This document shows, piece after piece, positions 23,191-34,004 of a stretch of DNA of 64,000 nt. Location of the stretch: assembly GCA_037951105.1 (NCBI GenBank), contig JBAMJV010001832.1:264607-328606 (forward strand), written 5' to 3'. The position numbers and the translations under genes were made by a program. Positions within the stretch are counted from its first letter, which is position 1. Every line of letters starts with the position of its first letter. Under the pieces are notes generated by a model that worked only from the letters and a program-made list of their open reading frames with translations, ran no database searches and was not told where the DNA came from. Origin of the DNA: Echinarachnius parma. Its lineage: Eukaryota; Echinodermata; Echinoidea; Clypeasteroida; Echinarachniidae.

Positions 23191-24746
23191 TTTTCAAATA
23201 AACTTTTCTGGTTGACACAATTTAGGGCCGAAGAGGCGAGAATTCTCACGCCAGTAGAAAATATCACCCGCGTCGCGTCTGGAAAATATGTAAGTGATCA
23301 GTCCCACCTGTAGATATTTATGTTTGTAATAATGTTTTAGACTTTGCATAGAATTCCATGCATAACCAAATATTTTAGCCATTTTAGCCTTTTGTCAACT
23401 GTTAATTTCACATCGATATCTGAAGTGCATGATTTTAAGACTTGCCCTCTGAGAACTAGTCTTTATGCTGCTAATGTTTTGCTGAAATAATTTACAGTGT
23501 CTTTTGACTATTTGTATATTTTAATTATTTTCCAATTTTGAAGACAAAGTTAGCATAAAGTAAAAATTAGAAGGGTACACGGTGGGATGGTGGGTGTGTC
23601 TGGGGGATGGTCTGCCAACGCAACAGCCAATAGCAGAGCAAGGTTCAGCAACGTGGTTTGTAGTTTATGAGATAGTTGGATAATCCCCACACAAAACTAG
23701 AAAATGTTTCTGTTTTATAATTCAATTAGACATGATTTAGAATTTAGTCGTTGAAGTAACATGGTTAAGAAACTAGAATTTAGAAAGGCTATTCAATATT
23801 TAATCTGAAAACTATGCAATGCACGTGTAGTCTGTAGACGTAGTAATGATGCAGTGGCCAAATATGGCCTCCCTTTATTTTTTTTACTATAACCGATATC
23901 GGAAAAAAACAAGTTAGTAATAACCACAAAATTTGTCAAGAGTGAAATTAAAATGAAGATGAAAATAATGCCATAACTTCTGATCTGCGGGATGCGATCA
24001 TAATTGTCCCGTAATGGCGATTTGCAATTTATGAATCATGTCGGGGGGAAAAATCACTCTGAAAGAGGGTGCCATAATACCCCACCCCCCCCCCCCCCCC
24101 CTTTTAAAAGTTGTGTTTAACAAACTTTTCCCAATGAAATTGCCATCAATGATCAAAGTGGTCTTTAAATCCTGAAGATTACATTTGTCCACAAAATATT
24201 TGTATAAATGTGATCTGCCGAATCCGAGCCGATTCTTAAACAATGTCTTTTATTTCCCTGTGCAAACAAATTTCCCATTCATTTGTATAATACACACTTG
24301 ATTATGAGCGTGCTGAAGATGGTTTTTGCTTGTGCAATGACTATTAGTGCGCCTAACCACACAGGGAAAAGGATAAGGAAATGATGAACACACAGCGCAA
24401 AATGCACTTATTCAGCCAATAAACAGGGTCAGGGGGGCCATGCATATTATGGCACGGGCCATATTTGGTAGCCTGATCATACTTATTAATTCATACCAAT
24501 TTGTTTGTAATCATAATTATAAAGAATCATAATGTTTCAGGCCTAGCCCTAGGACCGTATTGTTTTATTTACATTAAATTATGTACGTGTAAAGGGGAGC
24601 CATGCTTTGTGGGTATACAGCAGATGAGGAACAGAATATGTAGCTTTTTTGCAATACTGTTTTAGTTATACTTTTAGTTTAGGAACTTGATCAGCATTTT
24701 TATATGTTATTGTTTTTTGTAATTCTTTGTTTCAGAATCAGGAGAG
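23191..24746. promoter_or_regulatory. Bidirectional intergenic region, CPT2 and AMDHD1
   Basis: The two start codons diverge across 1.56 kb. AMDHD1 exon 24736-24895 has an acceptor just before its ATG, so its transcript begins upstream in a non-coding exon not located here. Candidate elements: two exact CC(A/T)6GG CArG boxes, CCAAATATGG at 23858-23867 and CCATATTTGG at 24459-24468, and a CCAAT at 23627-23631. A 20-base C-run lies near 24083. These are motif matches only. Confidence 0.5.
24589..24640 (+). pseudogene. Decayed copy of part of AMDHD1 exon 1
   Basis: Reads gtaaaggggagccatgcttt, gtgggtatacagca, gatgaggaac and matches exon 1 at 24802-24843 (gtaaaggggagccatgcctt, gtgggtgaagg, gatgaggaac). 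It lies about 200 bp upstream of the real piece, before the 5' splice acceptor. Confidence 0.8.
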
Positions 24747-27700
24747 ATGCAGTATTTCAAGCTGTTGATAAAGAATGCCAAACAGGTGGTGCAGGTTTGC
24801 AGTAAAGGGGAGCCATGCCTTGTGGGTGAAGGGATGAGGAACCTGGCAATCTTGGAACAGAACGGAGAGGATGGACTGGACATTGTCATCGATAGGTAGC
24901 CAGCAGTGTAACCTTTTCAGCGACAATTAACTAACAGTCATAAAATCACTATACAACAATTGACTGCTATTTATGTAGTACTCTTACAATTTTCCAGTCC
25001 TTATGGAGCATTCCAGCCAAGAACTAGACCTCAGGAAGACACTAGAGGGCCAAAAATAGAATATCTCTACACAGATTTTGACACTTTCCACAATTGAAAA
25101 TATGGTTAGAAATTTACTATACAGAACAACAGTTGAGTGTATTAATTATCAAGTTTCACCGTTTGTGTCAAGCATCACTGCATTTCCAACCCTCCTAGTA
25201 CTAACTATTACAATGAAGTCTCATATTTTAGGGAAGGAACGGTTGCTGCTCTTGGCTAAAATAATGTTTCGATTTATATAGCGCCTAATATGATTGATAA
25301 TCATCTCTAAGCGCTTTACAATGATAATATTACCCCCGGTCATAGGATACAATGCAAACCAGCACACATTGTGTGCACCATCTCCACTCCCTGGGGAGCA
25401 TTCCTTCCAAGCGCTCATGGGCTCAAGAAGATCGTTCACATAAGGCTTTCACCTCCTACCGGGTCCCCATTTATACACCTGGGTAGAGAGCAGCAATAGA
25501 CCGCTTCTGTAATGTATGCAAATAATATGCGAATGACGTCAGACTCCCCGTCGTCAAGCTTAACAAAAGTAACCATGTCCGGCAAGCTATCTTGCCGGAC
25601 TTAGTTACTATTGTTGAGCTTGACGACGGGGAGTCTGACGTCATGCGCATATTATTTGCATACATTACAGAAGCGGTCTATTGTGGATAAATTGTCTTGC
25701 CGAAGGACAAAGGCAGTGGCCTGGCAGGGTTCGAACCCGGGATCTCATGATCGGAAAGCGCGCGCTCTACCAATCTTGCCACACCACATCCACAGCAGTC
25801 AGATCCAACAGAATATAGTCTTCCTTGTCAGTTTGACCGGACTGTAGATGCTACATAACAGACTTGTGTGTTCAGCACAGGTTATACACTTTCAACTACC
25901 TAGGGAGCATTCCAGCCAGGAATTAGCCCTTGACAAGTATAGAGGGGTAAAAAGAAATTGTGTCACTTTTAAGAATGAATGTTACCTCCAAGCCTCCTGA
26001 CTATATATTCTAATGAATTCTTATTTCTGTCCATATTTTAGGGAAGGAAAGATAGCTGCTCTTGGCTACAGCAGTCAGGTCCAACAGAATATTCATCCAT
26101 GTCAGTTCGACCAGACTATAGATGCTACAAATATGTGTGTTATTCCAGGTAAATATTAGACATTAATATATACATTTGTTATTTTTTCTTTCTTTTTTTA
26201 TACTCATTCTGAATTATTAATTTCAGGGATCCGCATTCTACTTGCATATATTTGAGGGAATTTGTCCATGTTCATGTAGAAAGTTGTATAGTCACAATTC
26301 TTTGGCACTTTTCTATAATAAAAAAAAATATTGTGTATAAATTGGAAATGGTAAATAAACTTGACATTGAACTCAGTTTAACCATTTAAATGCACACATG
26401 CATATTTCAATTGTAACCATAATAACTTGAAAATTGTAGGTTGTATACAAGAATGTTCCATTTAAATTTATTTATTTTTTATTTTGAGGAGACCTAATTT
26501 TACCAGATTTAGTCACATATATACTGTATAAGTTTTAATGCAAATTGTATCTTGAATCTTGCCTGTTTTGTTACAGGTTTGATTGATGGTCACACACATC
26601 CAGTGTGGGCTGGGGATAGAGTCCATGAATTTGCAATGAAGGTAGACTCCCTCTCTTAGTATTATTAACCCTCCGAGTGCTAAATTGAATTACAAGAATT
26701 ACAAGGGGAAGAGGGTTTGGAAGTAAGGTGGGTATTGCACAAATGGGGTGCATAGTACTAGTAGATACTTCAACTGTGATTTTTTTAAATTGTTTATTAA
26801 GTTTGTTCATGTGTCTGCATGAAAATCAAATCAAATAAAAAGTGAAAATAAGGATGTGAACAATGAACTAAAAATGAGAAATTGTAAGTCTTTTTTTCTG
26901 GCACAAATGCAGCTAGCAGGATCCACATATACTCGTTCACTAAGTAGGCAAGATAATCAAATCATATCAATTCAAATCAAATTAGATCAAATCAAATCAA
27001 CAGTGAACATATGAGGCTCAGAACAATGGACTAAGATTTGTTTATTTTTCTTCCTTTTTTCTGTCACATTACAAATGCAGCTTGCAGGAGCCACATACAT
27101 GGACGTGCACAAAGCGGGCGGGGGAATCCACTTCACTGTCAATCACACCCGCAGCGCCACGGAAGACAACCTCTATAGTCTGCTGGAAGACAGGCTGGGG
27201 AGCATGTTGAGATGCGGGACGACGACCGTTGAGTGCAAGAGCGGCTACGGACTGGACGCGGAGACGGAGATCAAGATGCTACGAGTTCTGGAGAGGGCAA
27301 AGAAGGAGCTTCCCATTGAGATTTCAAGCACGTACTGTGGAGCACATGCTATTCCTAAGTGCGTAAAGTATTTGGGCATATAACCCAATGATGATGATGG
27401 TGTTGTTGATGATGATAATGATCGATGTTGATGATGTAGATGGTATGATGTTGTTTTTGTTGTTGTTAATTATGATGATGATGATGATGGTGGTAATATT
27501 GTTGCTGCTGCTGTTGATAATGATCATGTAGATAATGATCATCATGATGATGAGTATAAACATTTCCAAACTGTTGAAGGGGCAGTAAAATGCGTGCAGA
27601 AAAGTTCTCTAAAGATAATACGTTGTTGTTTTTCCATATTTCTAAATTAGGGGTATGTCAGTGGAAGATGCGACTACTGATGTCATCGAAGTACAGCTCC

Positions 27701-30700
27701 CACAGATCCGGGAGTTGATGCGTACTGGTGAACTGAATGTGGAGAACATAGACGTGTTCTGTGAGAAGGGCATCTATGAGGTACTTGCTCTAGTGATCAC
27801 CTGTATAGAAAGACCATTATTTGATCTAGACTTTCTAGAAATTATGTTGCATATAACACATTAACTTAATTGGACTACCTCTTTATGAAGACCACCTTTT
27901 CTGAATCATAAGGCAGTGGTCTGTACAGAAAATCTAATTGTACAAGCAATTGAATTCCAGCTTCAATTAAATGTATTTATCAAAATGTTAATAAATTGGA
28001 ATAATGTGCATAGTCAATGTCAACAATGTGTGTATTTTGGGAGTCGAGCAAGACCATGGCTCCTCGCCGAGCAGAGTTTTCATCCAGGGCAATATTATAA
28101 CTACATGTACCTGGGAGTGTTTCACTAAACACTAAAATTGTTTTTAGGATCGATGCAACATGACGATTATCACATAAAATCAATGCTAGTGAAACGCCCC
28201 CAGGACCTTAATTCTCACATGACATGTATGCAATTGGTATATTATGAAGTGGGGTGCACAATTACAGGCTGAAGTAAACAAGAACAGAAGAGTAATCGGT
28301 TATTTTAAGGTGGAGGGGACAAAATAGTTAATAGGAAGTGTGAGTGTAAGGTAACAGAGGATTTGTGATATTCATTATGGTATGGAACATTTCATATCGA
28401 TGGCTATCATTTAAGTTTTTAGAATATTCAATATGGTTTATTAATTAGGGGAACTTTCTTTGAAATTAATTCCATTTCAAAACAGATTGAAGAAACAAGA
28501 CAGATACTGGAGGCGGGGCAGGAAGTGGGACTAGCCATTAATTTCCATGGCGATGAACTCAACCCAATCAAAGCTGCTGAGGTAAGAAGAATCCTGGATC
28601 GGTTTTGTTACTGATAAACAATGTATAAGGTAGAATGTTCTGAACTGAGGATTATTGGAGGATGCATGCTCTAATATGCATGCCATGATATGGTTTAAAA
28701 ACAAGATAAGAAGGTCAGTTGTAATAATATTTGTTTAACCCTACGTTAATCCTGTGTTTGTTACATATGATGCATTTTATTTTGTCTAACCATTAGGTTA
28801 CAGAGTAGTTAGGGGACTACCTCTCCTCAGCGCTGGCGAGCGGTCTGGGTTTTCCACTGTCAAGCTAGTTCAGATTGGACCTTGGGGAATTTATTTGATC
28901 CCTGTTCGCTCTTATCACTAGCCTCTAGGCGCTGATGTGTCAATTTACTGGCAGCAAGAGGAGGAAGTGAGGAAAAAGAGAGGAGGTATGCCAAGGTCGT
29001 TGGTCAGTGGACCCGAGCTAGACCAGAAGTCTTGTAGTGTTAGTCTTAGTAATTAAACTCAGTAAAAGTATACTGTAGGTTATAACATTGGTTGTGTGAG
29101 TATTATATAAGGTTTGCGAGATGTGTGTATAAAAGAGACTGGGGGAGAGAATTCTCATTCTGGGAAAAACATTGCTAAAATCTTTCACTGCACATTTACC
29201 AGAATGATTGTTTAATAAATGCTACTCCCTTGGTTAAGTTTTTGGCCTCAAAAGAGACTGGTGTTTTACTTTTAGAATTAATTTAGTTTAGTGTCCACTA
29301 CAGTCTACAGGCAGGATAACTGCTACAGACAACTTAAATAGACATGCTGTCTGAATGTTTATAGGTCATAATAAGAATGAAGAGGTCTGCAAACATAGAC
29401 TAGTGGTCATACAGTGAACTGCAGCCCAGAGAAGATTATCTCTATGATAGCACTAGGCCTGGGGGGAGGAGGCAGTTAAAACAGCATGGGATTGTTGCCT
29501 GAAGAGATAAAAGTGTCAACATCAGAACAAAATGTGACCAGTTGAGTTCCACCGAGGTGGAACTCACGCTAACAGGGCAAACACGTCATGCCCTGAAGCT
29601 AATTTAAAAGCCAGAGCTATCTTTCATCTGAAAGAGATCTCTGATGGAATGTAGAAAGCAGAAACATTTTGTTTTGTTTTACCTGATTTTAACCTGTTTT
29701 CAACCTTTTGAAAATATTGTTTTGTGATTTAAATTAATTTTGTCCCTGAAGCTAGGAGGCAGTCTTGGAGCCAGGGCCATCAGTCATCTGGAAGAGATCT
29801 CCGAGGCAGGGATAGAGAGCATGGCCCAGGCAGGCTCAGTGGCCGTTCTGCTTCCTACCACGGCATACATCCTCAGACTCAAACCTCCTCCAGCCAGACG
29901 CATCATAGACGGTGGAGTGGCCGTCGCTCTCGGGTCTGACTTCAATCCAAATGCATTCTGTCTCTCCATGGTGAGAACTTAGTTAGAGAACCTTGTTAGT
30001 TCCAGGATCACCATAAGCACCAGACACATGATTATCTTAAAATTACATTTGTATACACAGTTAATTGTCTTTATAAGCTCTGGGACTGCATGGTCTTCAA
30101 TCCAAACCCATTCTTTCTTTTTGATCAAAGAACTATGACGCATCCTTATGCAGGTGTCATTTGTATGACGTACCTCTTGACCCCCGGGAAAGGTGCGTCA
30201 AAGGTGCGTCATGGATGCATCCATGACGCACTTATGACGCACCCATGATGTCTTTCCCGGAGGTCAAGAGGTGCATCATACAAACGACACCTGCATTATT
30301 ATAGATGGTGGAGTAGACCTTTCTCTCAAATTAGAGTTCAATCCAAATAGTATACATTCAGTCTCTTGGTTAGAACTTTTGTCACACCATGATGGACAAG
30401 ACCCGATAAATTGTAGGATAAAATTCTATAATTAAATAGATACACAGACAATTGTCTTTAGATCTCATCTGGGACTGCATGGCTTTTTAACCGAAACCCC
30501 TTTCTGTCTTGTCATGGTTGTCAACTTGTCACTCACTGGCATTAGGCTGTTTTTTTAAATCGGATAATTACATTTAAATTATGTTATTGTAAAGAAACAG
30601 TCAATTGTCTTTATCTGTAGAACTACATAGTCTTATTCTCAAACCCATAAACAGTAAAAAACTTTTATCCCTATAATTAAATAATTTCACTCAATAGAAT

Positions 30701-31528
30701 TAGCAAGAGAAACAAAGCTATATCATTCCATTTTAAAGAAATTACAGAATTTAATTTATACTTCTTCTCTAGGATTGGCCTTAAATCCAAATGCATATAT
30801 TCTTAACATGGTTCTTTGTGTTTTGCTCCACCAGCCCATGGCTATGCACCTTGCCTGCGTGATATTCAGCATGTCGATGGAGGAGGCATTAGCAGCGGCC
30901 ACTATCAATGCAGCAAAGTCTCTTGGGAGGTCAACGACCCATGGGTCACTAGAGGTCGGCAAGGTCGCTGACATACTCATCATTAATGCTCCAAGGTAAA
31001 CAATCAATTAAGAACTACAGTTGACTGTTTTTTTAATACAACTACCAGTTGACTGTTTTTGCATACAACTACAGTTGACCATTATAGCATACAACTACAG
31101 TTGACCTTTATTGCATACAACTACCAGTTTACTGTTATTGCATAAAACTACAGTTGAACGTTATAGCATACACCTACAGTTGACTGTTATTGCATAAAAC
31201 TACAGTGGACTGTTATTGCAAACTCGTGGGGACCATTATACATGATTATTTTGTTAAATCAAATTTCATGGGTTTTTTTTTTCAGGGTGAGAACATCAAA
31301 TTAATGGGAAGAAATATGTGAACTTTATAACCAGATAGTTCTAGCATGATAATGATGAGACAGTTGTATGATATCTCTTAAATAAGCTCAATATCTCTTT
31401 CTTATTCCCCCCCCCCCCCCCCCCTCCCCAGATGGGAACATCTAGTCTACCAGATGGGTCGTCATCAGGAACTACTCAAAGCTGTCATCAAAAATGGAGA
31501 TGTGGTGCATTCTGGGCAGACATGTTAA
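24747..31528 (+). CDS. AMDHD1: Imidazolonepropionase
   Basis: Nine coding exons: 24747-24895 (exon from 24736), 26042-26148, 26577-26641, 27081-27358, 27651-27780, 28486-28581, 29752-29970, 30835-30995, 31432-31528. The sum is 1302 nt, 433 residues plus TAA. The enzyme hydrolyses imidazolone-5-propanoate to formiminoglutamate, the third step of histidine breakdown, in the cytosol. It belongs to the metal-dependent amidohydrolases. Seen: metal ligands HTHPVW (His 91 and 93), ATYMDVHKAGGGI, CKSGYGL, FHGDEL (His 264), SHLEE (His 287) and GSDFNPN (Asp 338). Donors of exons 1 and 4 (AG|GTAGCC and AA|GTGCGT) are weak but are the only ones that keep phase. The final acceptor follows an 18-base pure C tract. 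Head to head with CPT2 and convergent with SNRPF. Confidence 0.97.
25258..25790 (-). mobile_element. tRNA-derived SINE inserted in the duplicated exon
   Basis: Read on the minus strand, an A-box-like TGGCAAGATTGGTAGAGCGC (25762-25781) and a B box GGGTTCGAACC (25728-25738) form a tRNA-like head. The body is rich in GGAGTGGAGATGGTGCACA-type sequence and the tail is AGGCGCTATATAAATCGAAA, common in SINEs of marine animals. It is interrupted by a palindromic MITE at 25494-25683. No clear target duplication is seen. Confidence 0.8.
25494..25683. mobile_element. Palindromic MITE, copy 1 (CAATAGACCGCTTCTG ends)
   Basis: 190-bp, nearly perfect inverted repeat, starting CAATAGACCGCTTCTGTAAT and ending with its mirror. 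It includes GACGTCAGACTCCCCGTCG and a CCGGCAAGCTATCTTGCCGG centre. It sits inside the SINE body. A shorter copy is at 46793-46939. Confidence 0.88.
26821..26960 (+). pseudogene. Duplicate of the AMDHD1 exon 4 start and its upstream intron
   Basis: The end reads acaaatgcagctagcagga, tccacatatac, and matches the acceptor and first codons of exon 4 (acaaatgcagcttgcagga, gccacatacatgg at 27071-27102). Upstream sequence (aatcaaatcaaat, gtgaacaatgaactaa, tttttttctg) is also repeated, so this is a tandem copy of about 170 bp that decays after the exon start. Confidence 0.8.
27386..27560. repeat. GATGAT/GTTGTT trinucleotide-rich tract
   Basis: Degenerate (GAT)n and (GTT)n microsatellite in AMDHD1 intron 4. 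Antisense frames rich in I, N and S come from it and are not genes. Confidence 0.85.
29566..29655 (+). pseudogene. Decayed copy of AMDHD1 exon 7 start
   Basis: Reads ccctgaagctaatttaaaag, ccagagctatctttcatctg and aaagagatctctgatggaat, matching the acceptor and first 65 bases of exon 7 (ccctgaagctaggaggcag, ccagggccatcagtcatctg, gaagagatctccgaggcag at 29744-29815). It lies about 180 bp upstream of the exon and contains in-frame stops. Confidence 0.85.
29990..30815 (+). repeat. Degenerate tandem array seeded by AMDHD1 exon 7 3' end
   Basis: Pieces of exon 7 end plus donor recur: 30086-30116 (tcttcaatccaaacccattc), 30301-30385 (atagatggtggagtagacct, agttcaatccaaatag, then ggttagaactt), about 30482-30520 and 30772-30815 (ttaaatccaaatgcatat). 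Between them a second motif repeats (cacagttaattgtctttata at 30057, cacagacaattgtctttaga at 30444, aacagtcaattgtctttat at 30596, each followed by gggactgcatgg-like bases). This is an old array of roughly four uneven units in intron 7. A palindrome at 30148-30295 interrupts it. Confidence 0.7.
30148..30295. mobile_element. Palindromic MITE in AMDHD1 intron 7
   Basis: Arms of about 65 bp, ATGCAGGTGTCATTTGTATG...CTCTTGACCCCCGGGAAAG and its mirror, around a centre with repeated GGTGCGTCA/TGACGCAC words. Confidence 0.8.
31013..31221 (+). repeat. 26-27-bp minisatellite in AMDHD1 intron 8
   Basis: Eight units of aactacagttgactgttatt followed by gcatac-like ends, with small variations (accagttgac, cagttgaacg). 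It begins 17 bases after the exon 8 donor. Confidence 0.9.
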
Positions 31529-33600
31529 AGTACTGGGTTGTCGATCCTCAAGGGCGCTTTAGTGAACAATGGGGGGGGGGGGGGGGAAGGGGGGCTTTTG
31601 TTTGCCTGAAGGGGCACAGGTTTTTACCCGACAGGCAAAAAAAGGGATCATCACAATTTTGTTGCCAACAAGGAATATTCTCTCTGAAAAAGGCATGATT
31701 TTGCCAATTTCGTGTCCTTTTCTCTTAACCCCAGATATTTTTTTTGGGGGGGGGGGCAGTGAAAAAAAAGAAAATTGTTTACCTTGTGAAGAAATTTTTT
31801 TAAAGATTAGATCACCTAACGTCCGTTGCTCCATAATTAGGGAGGCATTGAAATAGTAAAAACTCTTTTCATTCTCAATTTACCACAAGCCAAACAACAA
31901 AGTCCAACAGAAATGTGACAGTTTTACATGACTTTGGTTGAATTTAACAATGTGTTGTGACCCCTGCCCACCAAAGACTGCCTTGTTCTACAATCAATGA
32001 CGTGGCAATTGAGTTTAATAATGGACCACTTTATAAGAGTAATCTAGTAAATCTTCATTTGAGTGTTGTAAACACAAAAACATTGTATATATTCATTAAT
32101 TTTTAACTTTGCACATATCATGTCTTTCAATGTAAATATAGATATGTGATGATCCTTGTTGATAAGAAATTGGTCAACTTACCATTTTTCACATGAGTTT
32201 TTAAAACTAAAAACTGTATATATTCATTCATTTTTGTTGTTGAAAGTATGTTAGATTCACAAGAGTAATGTCTTTCAATGTAAAAATAGATCTGTAATGA
32301 TCTTTATTGGTCAGCTATAGGTCAACTTACTTTTTATTACTTATGTTATATTCTGAATATTTCTTTACTATCTTGTAAATGGGGTAATAATTATGCAGCA
32401 TCTTGAGCTCAAAATAATTGTGTTTCGTTAGGCTATTACATACCCTTTATTACAATTAAATTTACCCCCCTTTTAAAAAAAAACATTTGTCTTTCATCCT
32501 TTTTCCAGACAGTATGTTCTTATTTTTTTTAAATGACAAATTCTTAATTGTATAAGTTGTCAAGGTTTTAGGTAATCAAGACTGATTTCTGTAATTGATG
32601 TGTTAATATTCAAGACTAATAATTTCTGCAATGAGTACACATATGGGCAAAACTATACTTTAGTAGGCTAGCAGAATTTTGGTCGCTAACTTCAACCCTA
32701 ACCTTACCCCTAACCCTAAATTTGGTGGCTATATGTCAGATTTAGTGGCTATAAAATATTCAGAGACTCAAGTATTTCATGTGCAATAAATACCATGATT
32801 TCAGTACATGTTCTAAAGAGACAGCAGCTAATTCAAATAGTGTAGAATAATTAAATAGATAAAATGCACCTAAACGCGCAAATCTTATTGGCTCAAATGC
32901 CCAAATACTGGACTTGAGATTGATCGCAACTCTTTATGCAACACCTAGAAGTTATTTATCCGGCCATGTATTATTCATTTTCATACCGACATAAACATGC
33001 TAACATTGGACAATCATTATAATATATCTCGAATCTTACAGTCAATAGGAATCACCTACAAATATCTGAAATAATATCAAGTTATGAAGTATTCATTGTA
33101 AGACTTTTGTAAAGGTTGGACTAAAAGAGGGCATTTTTGTGACATTATTCACTTTATTTTTCATTAATTTGTGTTTATAAGAATATGTAAGAGTATGTTT
33201 GTTTGTTTTTATTTGTATTGTATTTTTCTTCCCTTTAATTTGTAGTTTGTACATTATACAGTGGAACCTTGTTATATCAGGGTTACAGGGTACACAAACA
33301 AGAGAATGTATAGTTTGGACCAGCTACACAAGTCAACCTTTTTATAGCAAGAGGGTTTTGTAATACACAGGCATGAAAAGTACTGTTCATAAAAAACACT
33401 GAAAAACTTTCGAAAACTACTGAACTACTGTGAGGGAGCGAAGCGAACCGAGCCAGGGGGGGGGGGGGGGTGGGGGGTGGGAGGTGGGTGTCCCTCCTAC
33501 ACAGGAAGGGAGATTTTTCAATTTTGGGGTTCAGAATCGTGCAATCTGGTGCATTCTGTGGTGAGATTTTTAACCCTATATATTTAATAAGAATCTGGAG
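31529..33600. other. AMDHD1 3' flank and spacer toward SNRPF
   Basis: No exon is recognised. It holds G-runs (31571-31586, 31746-31755) and a short CCCTAA-rich patch at 32693-32722. Repeated words near 32060-32340 (atattcattaatttttaact, gtctttcaatgtaaatatag, tcttattggtcagctatagg) show a degenerate duplication of about 150 bp. Confidence 0.5.
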
Positions 33601-33606
33601 TACCGT

Positions 33607-34004
33607 AAATCTCCGGTAAATTATTATTATTTTTTTTTAGACACCCTGTAGTCCTGTCTAGGGGGCATGACAAGGTCTTGCTGTCAAATGTAGCATTAAG
33701 CAGCTCATACATTTTTCTTACATACAAAATATTGGTTAGTTAAAAAATTGCAAGTTTATTGAGCAAGTAACACTGCTGCTAATGAATATTCATACATTCG
33801 TTAGTAATTTTAGTTAATTGCATATTTAATGAGCATCATGAATATTCATATATTACTATTCAATTTTACTACTCAATAAATGTGCAATTTTGGTACTAAC
33901 CACTATTTTTCATGTGAGAAAATATATATGTTGATGAATGCTAGACCAGTGGTATAAGCATTCCAACAGCACTACAGGGTGTCTAAAAAAAATACCCGGA
34001 GATT
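33607..34004. repeat. Pair of inverted MITE ends (ACAGGGTGTCTAAAAAA)
   Basis: 33607-33652 reads AATCTCCGGTAAATTATTA to TTTTTAGACACCCTGTAGT. 33968-34004 is its mirror, ACTACAGGGTGTCTAAAAAA to CCGGAGATT. The CAGGGTGTC motif is typical of mariner-type ends and faces outward, so this may be two separate elements whose facing ends flank 320 bp, or one element with internal symmetry. Confidence 0.6.

Larger units (their letters stand above)
25223..25859 (+). pseudogene. Duplicate of AMDHD1 exon 2 split by a SINE
   Basis: The acceptor and first part (ttttagggaaggaacggttg, ctgctcttggcta, 25226-25257) and the remainder (agcagtcagatccaacagaa to gtagatgctac, about 25793-25853) match real exon 2 at 26037-26130. 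A SINE lies between the halves. The flanks are copied too: ggagcattccagcca near 25007 and again near 25903. The copy also lost the CCAG|GT donor, reading acataacag instead. Confidence 0.9.

Noticed and set aside
27324-27569. Antisense frame rich in I, N and S
   Set aside because: Product of a GAT/GTT microsatellite in AMDHD1 intron 4.
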